A stretch of DNA of 64,000 bases. Source: Paramacrobiotus metropolitanus. Its lineage: Eukaryota; Tardigrada; Eutardigrada; Parachela; Macrobiotidae. The position numbers and the translations under genes were made by a program. The notes under the pieces were generated by a model, which was not told the DNA's origin, did not search any database, and saw only the letters and a program-made list of their open reading frames with translations. This document shows positions 44,445 to 54,549 of this stretch, piece by piece (position 1 is the stretch's first letter; the number at the start of each line of letters is the position of its first letter). The stretch is from NCBI RefSeq assembly GCF_019649055.1, contig NW_026570237.1:434001-498000 (forward strand), in the 5' to 3' direction.

Positions 44445-45049
44445 TTTGTATTGTTTTCTGATCGTAACATTTTTGTGAACGTGGCTCCAAATGTTCTTAA
44501 ACGTCTTCGGGAGCGTAACAAGGATGCATCTTCGAGCTGTCATAGTAATTCTATCAGTGGCAGTGATTCGAGTGCTAATTTTGGAGATGAGTCAGAAGTC
44601 TCCTTTATCTCCGCGTCCAGTAACCCTAGCAATGAGTCTGACACGTTGGAAACGCATGGTTTATTAGCGGAAGTTGATCCTCATGCTGTGGACTATATTG
44701 TCAGTCCTGATCAGGAAATCAGTGGTCAGCGTGATATGGCTGGATTTGGAAGTGTGCACAGTGGTAGTATTTGTGCGAGACCAAGTAATTCGGCTGAGAT
44801 GTTCGATTGCTATCAGGAAAATGGTCAGCGCTACACAGTCATCTCCACGACAGACACAGGAAGTTTCACCACTTTGGAATCCACGGCAAGTGACTAGTAT
44901 GATGAAGATGAACAAGACGAGTTCGCATCTTGTTCTACTGACCTGTTACCGAATGCAGTAAAGAGACTAGCAGCACTTCCGGATGTTCACGTAGAAGTTG
45001 AAACGGATAAGAGAAGAAGCGCTTTATTCGCGGAAGATGGAGCTAACTG
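44445..45049 (+). pseudogene. Ser-rich acidic unknown frame with a lone TAG
   Basis: There is no ATG near the start; the frame opens after a TAG at 44442. It reads NVAPNVLKRLRERNKDASSS, a long Ser/Asp-rich middle, then a TAG at 44895-44897, and continues in frame with YDEDEQDEFASCSTDLLPNA and KRLAALPDVHVEVETDKRR to a TGA. The sequence is coherent either side of the stop. Its end overlaps the tail of an opposite-strand frame by 63 nt and abuts the Gypsy element, which may have truncated it. Function unknown. Confidence 0.42.
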
Positions 45050-45382
45050 AATGGGCGGAATCGCGATCGCTTCAACCATCTGCGAGCCGGGTCCGTTTTT
45101 CGCCTTGAAATGCTGAATAGCCTTAGCGATGCCGCGGTGATACTGATGGTTATTCATCGCGTAATTCCACAAACCCATGTGCTTCAAGCCAAGTAGCGCC
45201 TCTGAGTTTCCGCATACTGCCTCCGAGAACAAAGCGTAAACGCGATCTTCGACTTCCGCTCGTCCTTTCATAAGGCAGCCGACACATACGCGGTTGTTTA
45301 AATTGATCCTGCAGGGAAAGCAGCTGTCGGGATTGTATAAGCCGGAGAACGCCATGTTCTTACGCGATATTCTGCAGAACAA
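44987..45382 (-). CDS. Cys-rich small frame downstream of Gypsy pol
   Basis: The 131-codon frame has two close CxxC pairs (CFPC and CVGC, 17 residues apart) in DSCFPCRINLNNRVCVGC, then an Ala/Glu-rich helix-like part and NYAMNNHQYHRGIAKAIQHF. The CxxC pairs suggest a zinc-binding module. It lies on the same strand as, and about 500 nt beyond, the Gypsy integrase, so it could be an extra retroelement ORF. However, a splice acceptor-like TTCTTGTTCTGCAG just upstream makes a cellular exon equally possible. The last about 20 codons overlap the opposite-strand frame and may not be coding. Confidence 0.4.
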   Translation of the reverse strand: MFCRISRKNMAFSGLYNPDSCFPCRINLNNRVCVGCLMKGRAEVEDRVYALFSEAVCGNSEALLGLKHMGLWNYAMNNHQYHRGIAKAIQHFKAKNGPGSQMVEAIAIPPIQLAPSSANKALLLLSVSTST

Positions 45383-45885
45383 GATGAAAGCGGAATTATT
45401 AGCATGATAATTTGAAGCATAACTGAACCAACATTACGCGGTTTAAAAACTGTATCACATTTAATTTTAGCTACCATCTGAGACGGTTATGCATTTTAAT
45501 TTTAAGCTTTAACTGCTGCATAAACAGCGGTATTAATTTAGCATTCAGTTATAAGCTTGTAGCTACCATCTAAGAGATCGTTTCTTAATTATAATTAAGC
45601 GACTATTTGCGGGAATTACAGCGTAAAACGACGTTTGCGCGTTCGTTTAGGGTAACGTGATTTGTTAAGCGTTTCCTGTAAGTTTGGATCTTCGCCGTCG
45701 AAGAATTCATCTAGCTGTTTAGATAACAAATCATTGGGCGGATGTTTACGCGATCTTCGCTTTTTAGCATTTTTTTTAGCATTAATTTCGCCGGAATTAT
45801 CGTTGCTAAATTTGAGCGGTAAATCTACAGTACTATTTTGCAGATTATTAGCCTGTAGCTGAGCGTGGTCTTGCTGAGTGTGAGT

Positions 45886-47823
45886 TTATGATTGTTCAGC
45901 GGCATCTTTAGCATTAGTACTGCTATTAGCAGATGTACTCGTACTATCATTTTCAACAGATTTAAGCGGATTTATTTCGCTTACATTACTATTAGGCTGT
46001 TTATTTTTAGGTGGAAATTTAAATAATAGTCGCGGTTTAAGCTGGTCATCTTCTGGGTGATAATGTTTAAGCCTTTCTACATCTACAATTTGTTTTTCTT
46101 TACGATCGCGTAAGCGCCTAATAATAACTGTATTAAGATACGAAAATTCCATTATTTCAAATGGACCTTCGTATTTATCTTTAAGCGTTTCGCTGCATGT
46201 TTTAGGAATAGGCAAGCGTAACATTACATAATCGCCTGTGCAAAAATTAGGTTCAACGCGGCGCTTATTAAAGCGTTCAGCTGTTTTAAGGAAGTCGTCG
46301 CTAGCAAGAGAACGAGCGATTTCATGCGCCTCTTTTAAACGCCGTTGAAGAGTATCTAAATAATCTTCGATATCAGCGTAATTTTCTGGCTAATTTGTTT
46401 TTGTGATCGTATCGCCTGGAAGCGTTTGTTTGCGGCCGAAGAGTATATAATAAGGTGATTGTCTCGTGGTTTTATGCTTTGTACGATTATAAGCGGCAAC
46501 AACATACGGCAAAAATTCATCCCGTTTTTCAGCGGTATGTTTTTGAGCAAAAATTGATAAACAGTCACCTATCCATTGCATTTGCCTTTCTTTCAAACCT
46601 CTTCCTACAGGATGATAAGCGGTTCCAAAATGGTGATCGAATTTAGTATGCTTAGATACAGTCTCTATTGTACTACACATAAAGTGTGTACCGCGGTCTG
46701 TTTTTATTTCGTGTGGTGCGCCGTATGGAAGTATAACTTCGTTAAGCAGAAAATCAGCGGCAACTCTAGCAGAGTCTTCAGGTACAGCCTTAGCAATTAC
46801 AAATTTAGTAAGCTGGTCAATAGCCACAATTATGTATTTATTTTTATTATTACTAAGCTTTAATGGGCCTTTAAAATCAAGTTGAAGCCTAAAACATGGT
46901 TCGCCTATTTCAATTTGTTGTAGCTTTCCTGGAAGCGGTTTTCGCGGTACTTTACGAAGCTGACATTTGAAACAACGACTACAATACCGTTTAATTTCGC
47001 GAAACATATCTTCCCAAAAATAGCGGACACACATTTGGGAAAGCGTCTTTTCGCGGCCAAGGTGGCGACCGGCTGGTGAACCGTGAATTGCTTTTAAAAT
47101 ATCATAACGCCAATGTTTAGGTACTACAAAACGCCTTGTATGCCGGTCATTTATCTCGCCTGTACGATAAAGAACATTATTCCGTAATTCATAATTTGCG
47201 GGGCGTGAAAGCGGGTATTGCGATTTATCAGCGCCTTCTATGGCCAATATGATTTTCTCAAACGCCGGATCACTAAGCTGTTCATTACGCAGAAAAACAT
47301 AATTCTGTTCTTCTGCATCGCGTACAGAGCTGTTTGGCGCTTCTGAGATGTTGATTACGCGTACTGTAGGCGTACTGAAGTGGATATCGAAATCCTCTTC
47401 CGGTACAGCCGGGTCGACAGGTGCGCGGCTTAATGCATCTGCATTATGAGCGTACTTTCCTGGCCTATATACGATAGTCATATCGTAAGCGCCTAATTGT
47501 AGAGCATATCGTACAAGCCTGGGATTCAACCCTTCGCGGTTTGAAGTTGAGCATAATAAATTAACTAAAGCCTGATGATCAGTTTTAACGGTGAGCGGCA
47601 TGTAATCTATGTAATAGCGGAATTTACGGACAGCGTAAACAACTGCTAAACATTCAAGTTCTGTAGGCGCGTATTTACGTTCAGCTGTAGTTAATAAGCG
47701 GCTCGCGTAAGCAACAGGATGACCATCTTGGCTTGGTATTGCGCCTATCCCTATTGTACTAGCGCCACATTCTATTAGCGTAGGTTTTTCTGGATCGAAT
47801 TTCGCCAAGACTGGAGCATTCAT
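45886..47823 (-). pseudogene. pol: Gypsy RNase H and integrase, one TAG in frame
   Basis: From ATG 47823 the frame encodes RNase H (residues about 15-130: IECGASTIGIGAIPSQDGHP, ELECLAVVYAVRKFRYY, TDHQAL, NADALSR). The first catalytic Asp is Gly20; Glu57, Asp81 and Asp129 remain. The integrase follows with its zinc finger (His247, His254, Cys284, Cys287 or Cys281/284) and catalytic triad Asp316 (QLDFKGPL), Asp376 (TDRGTHF) and Glu412 (LKERQ), exactly the D,D-35-E spacing. TAG at 46390-46392 interrupts the frame, but it continues (ENYADIEDYLDTLQRRLKEA) to the C-terminal GPFEIME module and a Ser/Asn-rich tail, ending at 45886. Confidence 0.9.
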
Positions 47824-47829
47824 TAGCGC

Positions 47830-48276
47830 TGTTTTAATAGCCTTGAATTCCTTATCGCAAGCCTCATTCCAATCTGTAATGTCGATAGCGTTTTTAAGGA
47901 GCGCGTAAAGGTTTTCAGTAAGGCGCGTAATTTTGTACGAATTTGCGATAGTAATTCGCTAAGACTAAAAATGAGCGTAATTGCTTTTCTGTTTTAGGCT
48001 GCGGGAAGTTTTTAATAGCTGTGATTTTTTCGGGATCAGTGTGAATGTCTGATTCAGATACCACGTGTCCCAAAAAATGAAGAACTGGTTTAGCGATATG
48101 ACATTTAGCCGGTTTTAGCGTGAAGCCTGACGCGCGTAAAGCTTCGAATAAAAGCCGTAACTTAAACAATAATTAATCCATGTTTTTAGCTGCGACGATT
48201 AGAGCGTCTAAATAATCGAATAATTCTAATTTACGAAGCTTTGAAAGGGTACGGTCCATTGCAGATCCAGAAAAGC
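47830..48276 (-). pseudogene. pol: Gypsy reverse transcriptase remnant, YLDA active site
   Basis: Immediately after the Gag junction the RT frame picks up at FSGSAMDRTLSKLRKLELF, then YLDALIVAAKNMD, a TAA, then FKLRLLFEALRASGFTLKPA, AKCHIAKPVLHFLGHVVSES and IKNFPQPKTEKQLRSFLVLA. The catalytic YxDD box reads YLDA, so the second aspartate is replaced by alanine. A further frameshift separates this from KITRLTENLYALL, which leads into the RNase H frame at 47823. The N-terminal RT motifs are deleted. Confidence 0.85.
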
Positions 48277-49949
48277 CTATCTCCACTGGGAAAAGGTTTG
48301 TAGTTTATTCGGGCCTACAATTGCGACCTTGAACCATGAAGCTGCATCGCCTTCTAAAGCGTTGAAATAGCGGCTCACTTTTTCGTCTTCGTCCCAATGG
48401 CTGCATTTCGCGTTTAAATCAAACGATTCTAAAAAGCCTTCGACTTCGTTCTTATCGCCTTTGAATTTTGCTTTAAAATCCGGTAACTTTTTGTTTGCTT
48501 TTAAAGCTTGCGTTAGATCTGATACTGTGATCGCCGGTGCAGGTGCACTGCCAGACAAACCCGGAAGCACACTGCACTGAGCCGATGGCCTGCTGCCAGT
48601 ATCACGTGCGGTCGGAAAAAAGCGTGAAGGTAGTGCAGAGGAGATTGGAGCCTGGACAGCTGGGAGAGTATTATCAGTTTGCGTGCTGAAAGCCTTTGTA
48701 ACAGAGTAATAATTTTGCTTAGATTTATTAGCCTGTAATTCTTGAAACATTTCTTCGTTCGCCTTTTCCGACAGTTCAAGTCAAGCTTCTAAATTGACAC
48801 AAGCGCCTTCTAAACGGGTTGATTGTTCTTTGTAATAATCAGCGGTTTCATTAGCCTTACGTACAGTAGTCACATTTAAGCTTTGCTCTTCCAACAATTT
48901 GCGTTGACGTTCAAGTGCTTTATTTAATTCGCCTTCGCACGTAATTAATTTAGCCTTATGTTCCTGTGCCATATGCTTTGTAATTTGTAGCTTTTCATAC
49001 AGCTCTTGCTTAACCTCCTTATATTGCTTAACCACATCATCGTGATCAGCAATTCGCCTTTTTATATCGCGTATATAATTATGCGCTTTTTTCTCAAATT
49101 CTTCCTTTGTCGCGGTTACAGTGAAAGCCTCATTACGTTTTTGCAATTATTCAGCAGCTTGACTCTGAGCCGTATCGCGGGCTTCAAATGCTTCAGTTAT
49201 AAACTGTCGCAATTGTGCGATTTCATTTTTCGCTTCATGTACAGTATGTATAAGCTTTTTCTCAAGCGATGAATTAACGCGGCGTAAGTTAATAATTTCA
49301 TTCTGAGCGTCATTTAATTCGTCTGGAGTATGAAAATTAGCTGTATCAGGCTGGTTGTTATCAGCAGGCGCGGTGTCTGCTGAATTATAGCGTTATTACC
49401 ACTGAGCGTTTCATCAACATCAAAATTAAGCAATTCTTGATCAGCCAATATGCCTTGATCTTTTTCAATAAAAGTAAGCGCATTCTCCGATAACGACATA
49501 TCAGAGCCTGAATGAGAACGACGGCTATCACTTGAAAGCGGAATACTGTCAAACTGGGATAAACCGCTAAGCTGCGAATGTGGCCTACTTTCCTCCTGTT
49601 TTGGAGCGTTATCGACCTGTGGAGCGGTATTAATAAGCGATGGTGAACGCTGCATTTTGCTACTGCGCGCGAAAGCTTTTTCCGCCGGAAGGCTAGCAAC
49701 CGGCTGCAGTTCTTCCGCTCACGATTGCGGTATTTGCGGTAGCTGCGGGTTATGAGCACGAGTACGCTGATTAAACTGTGTGTTTACATTATGAGTCGGT
49801 GCAGCTGTTGATTTAGCGGCAACAGGTGCACCCTTAGTTTTCGCGGACTGTTTAGGTTTTTGATCATTTTTAGCTTGCAAATCTTCAGCTTGCTGTTCTG
49901 GCTTTTTCACGATACTACGGGGCGAAAAAAAGGCTTTTATAGTTTCCAT
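48277..49949 (-). pseudogene. gag: Gypsy gag, long coiled-coil type
   Basis: ATG at 49949 starts a basic/Gln-rich N-terminus (METIKAFFSPRSIVKKPEQQ). The frame meets TGA at about 49718, continues through a Ser-rich part (49314-49655), shifts frame near 49380, then gives a long Glu/Lys/Gln heptad-rich region predicted to be coiled coil (KKAHNYIRDIKRRIADHDD, QELYEKLQITKHMAQEHKAK) with TAA at 49145-49147 and TGA at 48781-48783. The final segment is a retrotransposon Gag capsid module: LPDFKAKFKGDKNEVEGFLE, then WDEDEKVSRYFNALEGDAAS and WFKVA. The end of the capsid and any zinc knuckle are lost in the deletion. The nonsense codons fit CGA or CAA to stop changes. Confidence 0.8.
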
Positions 49950-51943
49950 CGCATTATCATAAGCGTAGTTAATTTCAAAAAAAGAAATTTCGTAATATTT
50001 AGCGTTAAAAGATAAGCGTTTGTTGTAGGAGAACAGTTTAAAGCGAAGATATTAATTCTGCGTTTAAAACTGACAAGAGTCTAATCTGCGAGAGAAATCC
50101 AAGGGATTCTATTCAGCTTGAAATTATCCAGGTAGGTAACTGAACTGCGCCTATTGTCTGTAGCGTCTGCTATCTGTAAGATCACGGAAAAACAAGCCTG
50201 GACAGAGGTTAATGCGCCTGAGAGTGATGCAAAAATATGCGGGAGAAAGCCTGAATCTCAAAGGATACAAATCTTTAAAAACTGAGCCTACTTTCTCAAA
50301 GAAATTCAGCCTAATTATACTGTAAAATTAGCGAGAAAATAAGCCTAATATCGCACACAGCGTTAAATCAACATAAAGCAACGATAAGCCTCGAAAACCA
50401 TATGCGCCACAATCACTTACCCTTTTCCGAACGAGAATGAGCCTGGCGATCCTTAGGATCCGAAACTTCTACGGAGGAAACGCTGAGAAAGGTACACAGT
50501 CGAAGAGATCCAGACGCAGGTCCGAATCTCCACCGATGAATCGCTGTGCACGCTGATACGCTAAGATTCCTGTAGTCCGATGCTGACACTACGGGGTACG
50601 GGGTGTAAGGTGTGCGCCGAGTTTGCACGTCCTCCTAATGGCAAACGGGAAAGCGGTGCAATCCGATAGATCTGAAAAGTAACTCAGAAAAACAGGTAAC
50701 TACGGATCTTAGTCGGCTACCATCTGAAAGTCCTCCTCTCTGCGTGGGAGACTCTCTAGTGCCGATCTACCGGAAACGGGAGCGAGACAAGGATAAAAAG
50801 GGACTTTTTATCATGAAACCGAAAGCATAACATCTCACCAAAAAATCAACATCATCAACTGACAATCTATGGCTCACAATATACCTGCGCTAACGCTGCT
50901 CTACGATCAGCTGCATACGAAAGCCTGACGCAATCGCCGAACATGTACGGCTAGTGCCGTTGGCGAAAGAGAGCGGAGGGCGGATCGTAATACCTGCGAT
51001 CAGGTATGTACGATCCAAGCGGAAAGCCACTGCACTGCGTCTGAGCTGCTGGGACGAGGGCGTAAGTCCCTCTCAGTGGGCATTTTTGAAAAGTTTAGAA
51101 TGGTTCAAGAGGTGTGCGGTAGGGGTTAGCAAAAAATTCTTGACCGAGCTGTGCTTGAGGTGACCGCAAAACAAAATGCATGTCCCATAGACTTGTATGT
51201 TAAACGGCACCTACAGGAAAATGTGGTTGCCTGGCGCACAGAGCAGAGTCACCTCAAAGTATTATTTTTAAAAGATGAGACATGAATTAGATTAGATGAT
51301 TTTAATTTTTTGGCAGATATCAATAACACTGGCAGAGAGCTGGAAGTGCCAAGTAAATCGAAGAAAAAATCTATAAAGCTGTTGTCAAAAAAGTCCTGCG
51401 CGTTTTTCAAAATTTGTTGTAACTGGATGTTTCGAGCTTAAGCCTAGATTGGAAACGCTTACATAGCTCTTATTATCTCGCAAACAAAATTTTGTCAAAA
51501 TCAGTTAGCAGCGACACCACATGACTGTACAGCTAGCGACCAAAGAAGGCCCTCCTTTAATTTGACAGTGCCCTCAGTCACATTGCAAAGGTCAAGGAGG
51601 TTTGGCGAAACTAGGCTACTGTCTAGTGTTTTTTACAAGTGCATTAAATGGCAAACATCATTAAGTTTCCATTTTTGGATTGAGGCAGCAACAGAATTTT
51701 TAATTAAATTTTGAAAGAGACGAAGACTGCCGAGGTAGAAGGGTCGAGCCGCTTTTTAAGCAGGTCTGCTCTAGTTTTAATTCCACCAAAATTTGAAACA
51801 CACTTTCAGCACTGAAATCATAAGTGCAGAAGATGGTGCACGTATATGGGAATCATGTGAAAATTAAAGAATTATCAATTTGTCGACGGGTAAACTACGG
51901 TGATTTTTGGGAGAAACTGTCCGCGTGTGGTGGAGCAGGGCTG
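49950..51943. other. Region upstream of Gypsy gag; no gene seen
   Basis: This should contain the 5' leader and possibly a 5' long terminal repeat of the element (the element reads leftward). GCTACCATCTGA occurs at 50721 and again, with neighbours, at 45471 and 45561 near the other end, but the match does not extend, so I do not call a terminal repeat. 51180-51940 is AT-rich with no coding signal. Confidence 0.35.
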
Positions 51944-52739
51944 TACATTTAGTGTCATCTGTTCGTTTTTATCAGACGAGTATGCGCAAGTTATTCCGCC
52001 AGACCTTACAGCGTAGGACGATATCGGAATCAATTACTTTCATGAACATCTTATCTTGGCCGACTCAAGAGACTTTTTCCGCGACGGCGGCTGTGCGTGG
52101 TATTTCGATCAAGAAGCTTGCGATATCATTCTTGTCGGCTGCGATGTGATACATCAACGTAATCAAATTGGTTGTAATGAGGCAGTCGCGGGAAATTTTG
52201 CCGAAATCCATAACTATCCGGATGAAGTTAACAAGAAGGATCTCTATCATTTGTCCCCTGATGATATTGCCAACAATACCGATCCAGAGGCCACCTCTCG
52301 CGTTATTTGCCAAATGAAGCTTTTCCAAATCGAAGCCTGGTTAAACGCGGTGGACCAATTTGCCAAGGAGACAAACAATCCTTAGCTCGGCCTGACCTCC
52401 AATTTTCCGCTCCCGGAGTCAGTGGAATGGCATCACGGGCATATGCAACTCAGGATCGCAAAAAGCCAGAGGATACCTTGTTGCCAGAAAAACCCACTTC
52501 CTTGAACCACCGGCCCTGTCGAGGCGGTTCCTGGTAAGGAAGAGATTCACCTTGGTTGCTCGGTGTGGGACAGCAAGGTCAGGCACCCGGATGTCCGACC
52601 AGTTTCTCCAAACTATGCCGACGACCTTTACCACCATTTTCATAACCAGCGAAAGGAAGAAACTGCCGACACGGCCGGCTTTCCTTGCTGTGCATCTGCG
52701 GACAGGCAATTGTATTATGAATAAGCTATGACATAGCGT
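51944..52739 (+). repeat. Dispersed coding repeat, copy B (fuller)
   Basis: This is the better-preserved partner of the repeat at 14578-15311. After EYAQVIPPDLTA and a TAG (52015-52017) the frame runs 122 codons to TAG 52383-52385. It has INYFHEHLILADSRDFF, DGGCAWYFDQEACDIILVGC, NEAVAGNFAEIHNYPDEVNK and SRVICQMKLFQIEAWLNAVD. Downstream, other frames continue the homology (LARPDLQFSAPGVSGMAS; SKVRHPDVRPVSPNYADDLY; NQRKEETADTAGFPCCASAD) to a stop near 52720, so the original product was probably about 250 residues. The two copies keep protein-level similarity, which implies coding ancestry. No family is recognised. Confidence 0.65.
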
Positions 52740-52888
52740 TAACGAGATAACTGCAACAAATGCCGGACGGGCCATATCGTCAGGCGTTTGTATCCCTCTT
52801 AAATTTTTTGGTTCTTGAGTGCTGTGAAAATGTTCACAACTCCTTTTTAAATAATTTTTGAGTAATCCATTGCATTGTTTTAAACGAA

Positions 52889-53341
52889 AGCAGGCTGTCT
52901 TTAGTTTGGACTCGAGGAATGCCTTCTGGTATCGGTCCAGATGGTGATGTTGAGCTGTTCTTTCCCTTACACGGGTACATTCACTATAATACCTTCATGG
53001 GCAACCAGCTGACTGATATCCGTAATGTTTGCCAGCAGTGTTCCGCGTGGAAATCGCAGCCCTGCATCAGATCCGTGCTCCGTCAGGGAAAGCACTGAAC
53101 TGCTTTGTGTAATTGCTGCAGCCCGCAGCTGAAGTGCGCAGTACACAGTGGCGATTTCATAAAGGCCGAGGAGCGTTTACTCTTATTTATATACCGGTCG
53201 GCAAAGAAAATAACCGGAAAGATCGCGACTTTTGAAAAAGCTTCCACTGGAGTTGTCACACGTCATCCGTACAGCAGCCCGAACCGTGATCCAGGGATTA
53301 TATTTTATACGGGGATACCGGCACCAGAAACAGCTGAATAG
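52889..53341 (+). pseudogene. Unknown gene with a lone TGA
   Basis: One frame, with a candidate ATG at 52919, gives PSGIGPDGDVELFFPLHGYI, MGNQLTDIRNVCQQCSAW and then TGA at 53096-53098. It continues in frame with LCNCCSPQLKCAVHSGDF, RSAKKITGKIATFEKASTG and TRHPYSSPNRDPGIIFYTGI to a TAG. Cysteines cluster around the stop (CQQC, CNCC). Coherent sequence on both sides suggests a recent nonsense change. It follows the repeat copy B by 150 nt on the same strand. No family is recognised. Confidence 0.38.
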
Positions 53342-53956
53342 ATCCCGCTAACTTAGGCCTGCATCAGCATGAAGTTATAGACATGAATGGAGCATTCATC
53401 GATAGCGGCCATACAATAGCTGAATATATATTTCCACTTTCTTAAATATCGTTGCCATTTGATTAGGACTGACCGCATGACGCAGGAAGTCGAGACGCGT
53501 TTGCCCGAAGGCCACACTTTGGGGATCAAAATGGAACAGGAAAATGCTTCCGTTAGTCATCCTGTCAGTATATCAGAAAAGAGAATGATCTAGTGAATAA
53601 CGAAACCCCATTTTGCGCGTCTCGGAAGTAGTGGGTGGTCGGAGGCAGTGGTAGTGCTTACCGGAAGGAAACAGTAGTGAGCAAAGAAAAATACAATTGG
53701 ATGAGTGCACAGAAAGCAAACATCATCGGCATGAGATAGATTTAAACGCACATGACGATTTTAGAGACAAGTAAACGGTTGTGGACGCTCAAAATATTAT
53801 CCCCGAAATCCGGTCCTAGTACCTAGTTCAGTCACCTCATTTCTTGTAACAGAAATTTTTTTTCTGGTCTATTTCCAATCCATAGAGTTTCCATCTCTTT
53901 CCTTTCTCTTTCCATAGAGTTCCCTCTATAAAGCAGTGTGCGTCGCTCTGCTGTTG
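53342..53956. other. No supported gene
   Basis: I see nothing beyond short CT-rich runs near 53860-53920. Confidence 0.35.
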
Positions 53957-54175
53957 TCATTTGCAAAATTTTTGGCATGGGCAAAGTACAAGATTCTTAC
54001 ACGGCAACAATCCTTTTGTGTAGGGTAAAGAGTTGTATCCTGGAACACTCATGACGGTGCGTTTTCCGCTCGAATCAGATCCAGCGTCGGACTTAGTTCC
54101 GTCAAATTTAGCACTCTGTATCCCTTTGTATCGGTTGTCCAACATCGCCTTGTCTAGCATATCGTTCACTAACAA
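53957..54175 (-). CDS. Possible exon, unknown
   Basis: The 72-codon frame contains VNDMLDKAMLDNRYKGIQSA, GTKSDAGSDSSGKRTVMSV and a cysteine pair near the end (LCPCQKFC). It looks protein-like but has no family match. It is on the same strand as the broken gene at 54.5-55.3 kb and could be its 3' exon. Confidence 0.28.
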   Translation of the reverse strand: MLVNDMLDKAMLDNRYKGIQSAKFDGTKSDAGSDSSGKRTVMSVPGYNSLPYTKGLLPCKNLVLCPCQKFCK

Positions 54176-54549
54176 GTGAACCAGTTTTTGCTGTCATATA
54201 TTACCACATTTTTCACAACATTTCACTCCGCGAATCAGAGTTCGGCAATTACTGTGTCATTATATCTGGAATAAGAGGAAATCATTTCAAAATCATTCTG
54301 AAAATCGGAATTAATTGTAGAATCATTTTCGAAAAAAACACGAAATTTGTGGGGCAATTTACACATAAAAAGTAACTGGAAATAAGCAGCTTGGTGACAT
54401 TGGCCATGTTCCGTAGCAATATTTATGATATACGGCTAGCGTCAGTTATCGTAACCTAGTTCATGGAATGACATACTGCGAGTAACTTAGAAAGCCGATG
54501 CATTTCAAATTTTGCTCGCTGTTGGCTTATCTACCTGACTTGTGAGCGG

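Larger units (their letters stand above)
45886..49949 (-). mobile_element. Ty3/Gypsy LTR retrotransposon, internally deleted
   Basis: Gag and pol run right to left: gag N-terminus at 49949, capsid remnant at 48.3-48.7 kb, then RT remnant, RNase H and integrase to 45886. Protease, the Gag nucleocapsid and the first part of RT are missing at a deletion near 48265-48285. Nonsense codons interrupt the frames at 49718, 49147, 48782 (gag) and 46390 (pol). I could not identify long terminal repeats, a primer-binding site or a polypurine tract, so the true ends may lie outside the given limits (toward 45.4 and 50.8 kb). Non-autonomous. Confidence 0.9.

Noticed and set aside
45400-50760. Long terminal repeats of the Gypsy element from the shared word GCTACCATCTGA
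   Set aside because: The match stops after about 12 bp and has no TG...CA borders, primer site or polypurine tract.
5799-53341. Alternative genetic code or programmed stop readthrough as the cause of in-frame stops
   Set aside because: All three stop codons appear, together with many frameshifts and deletions, and some frames (R2-like LINE, 21.4-22.3 kb exon) end normally. Pseudogene decay explains this better.
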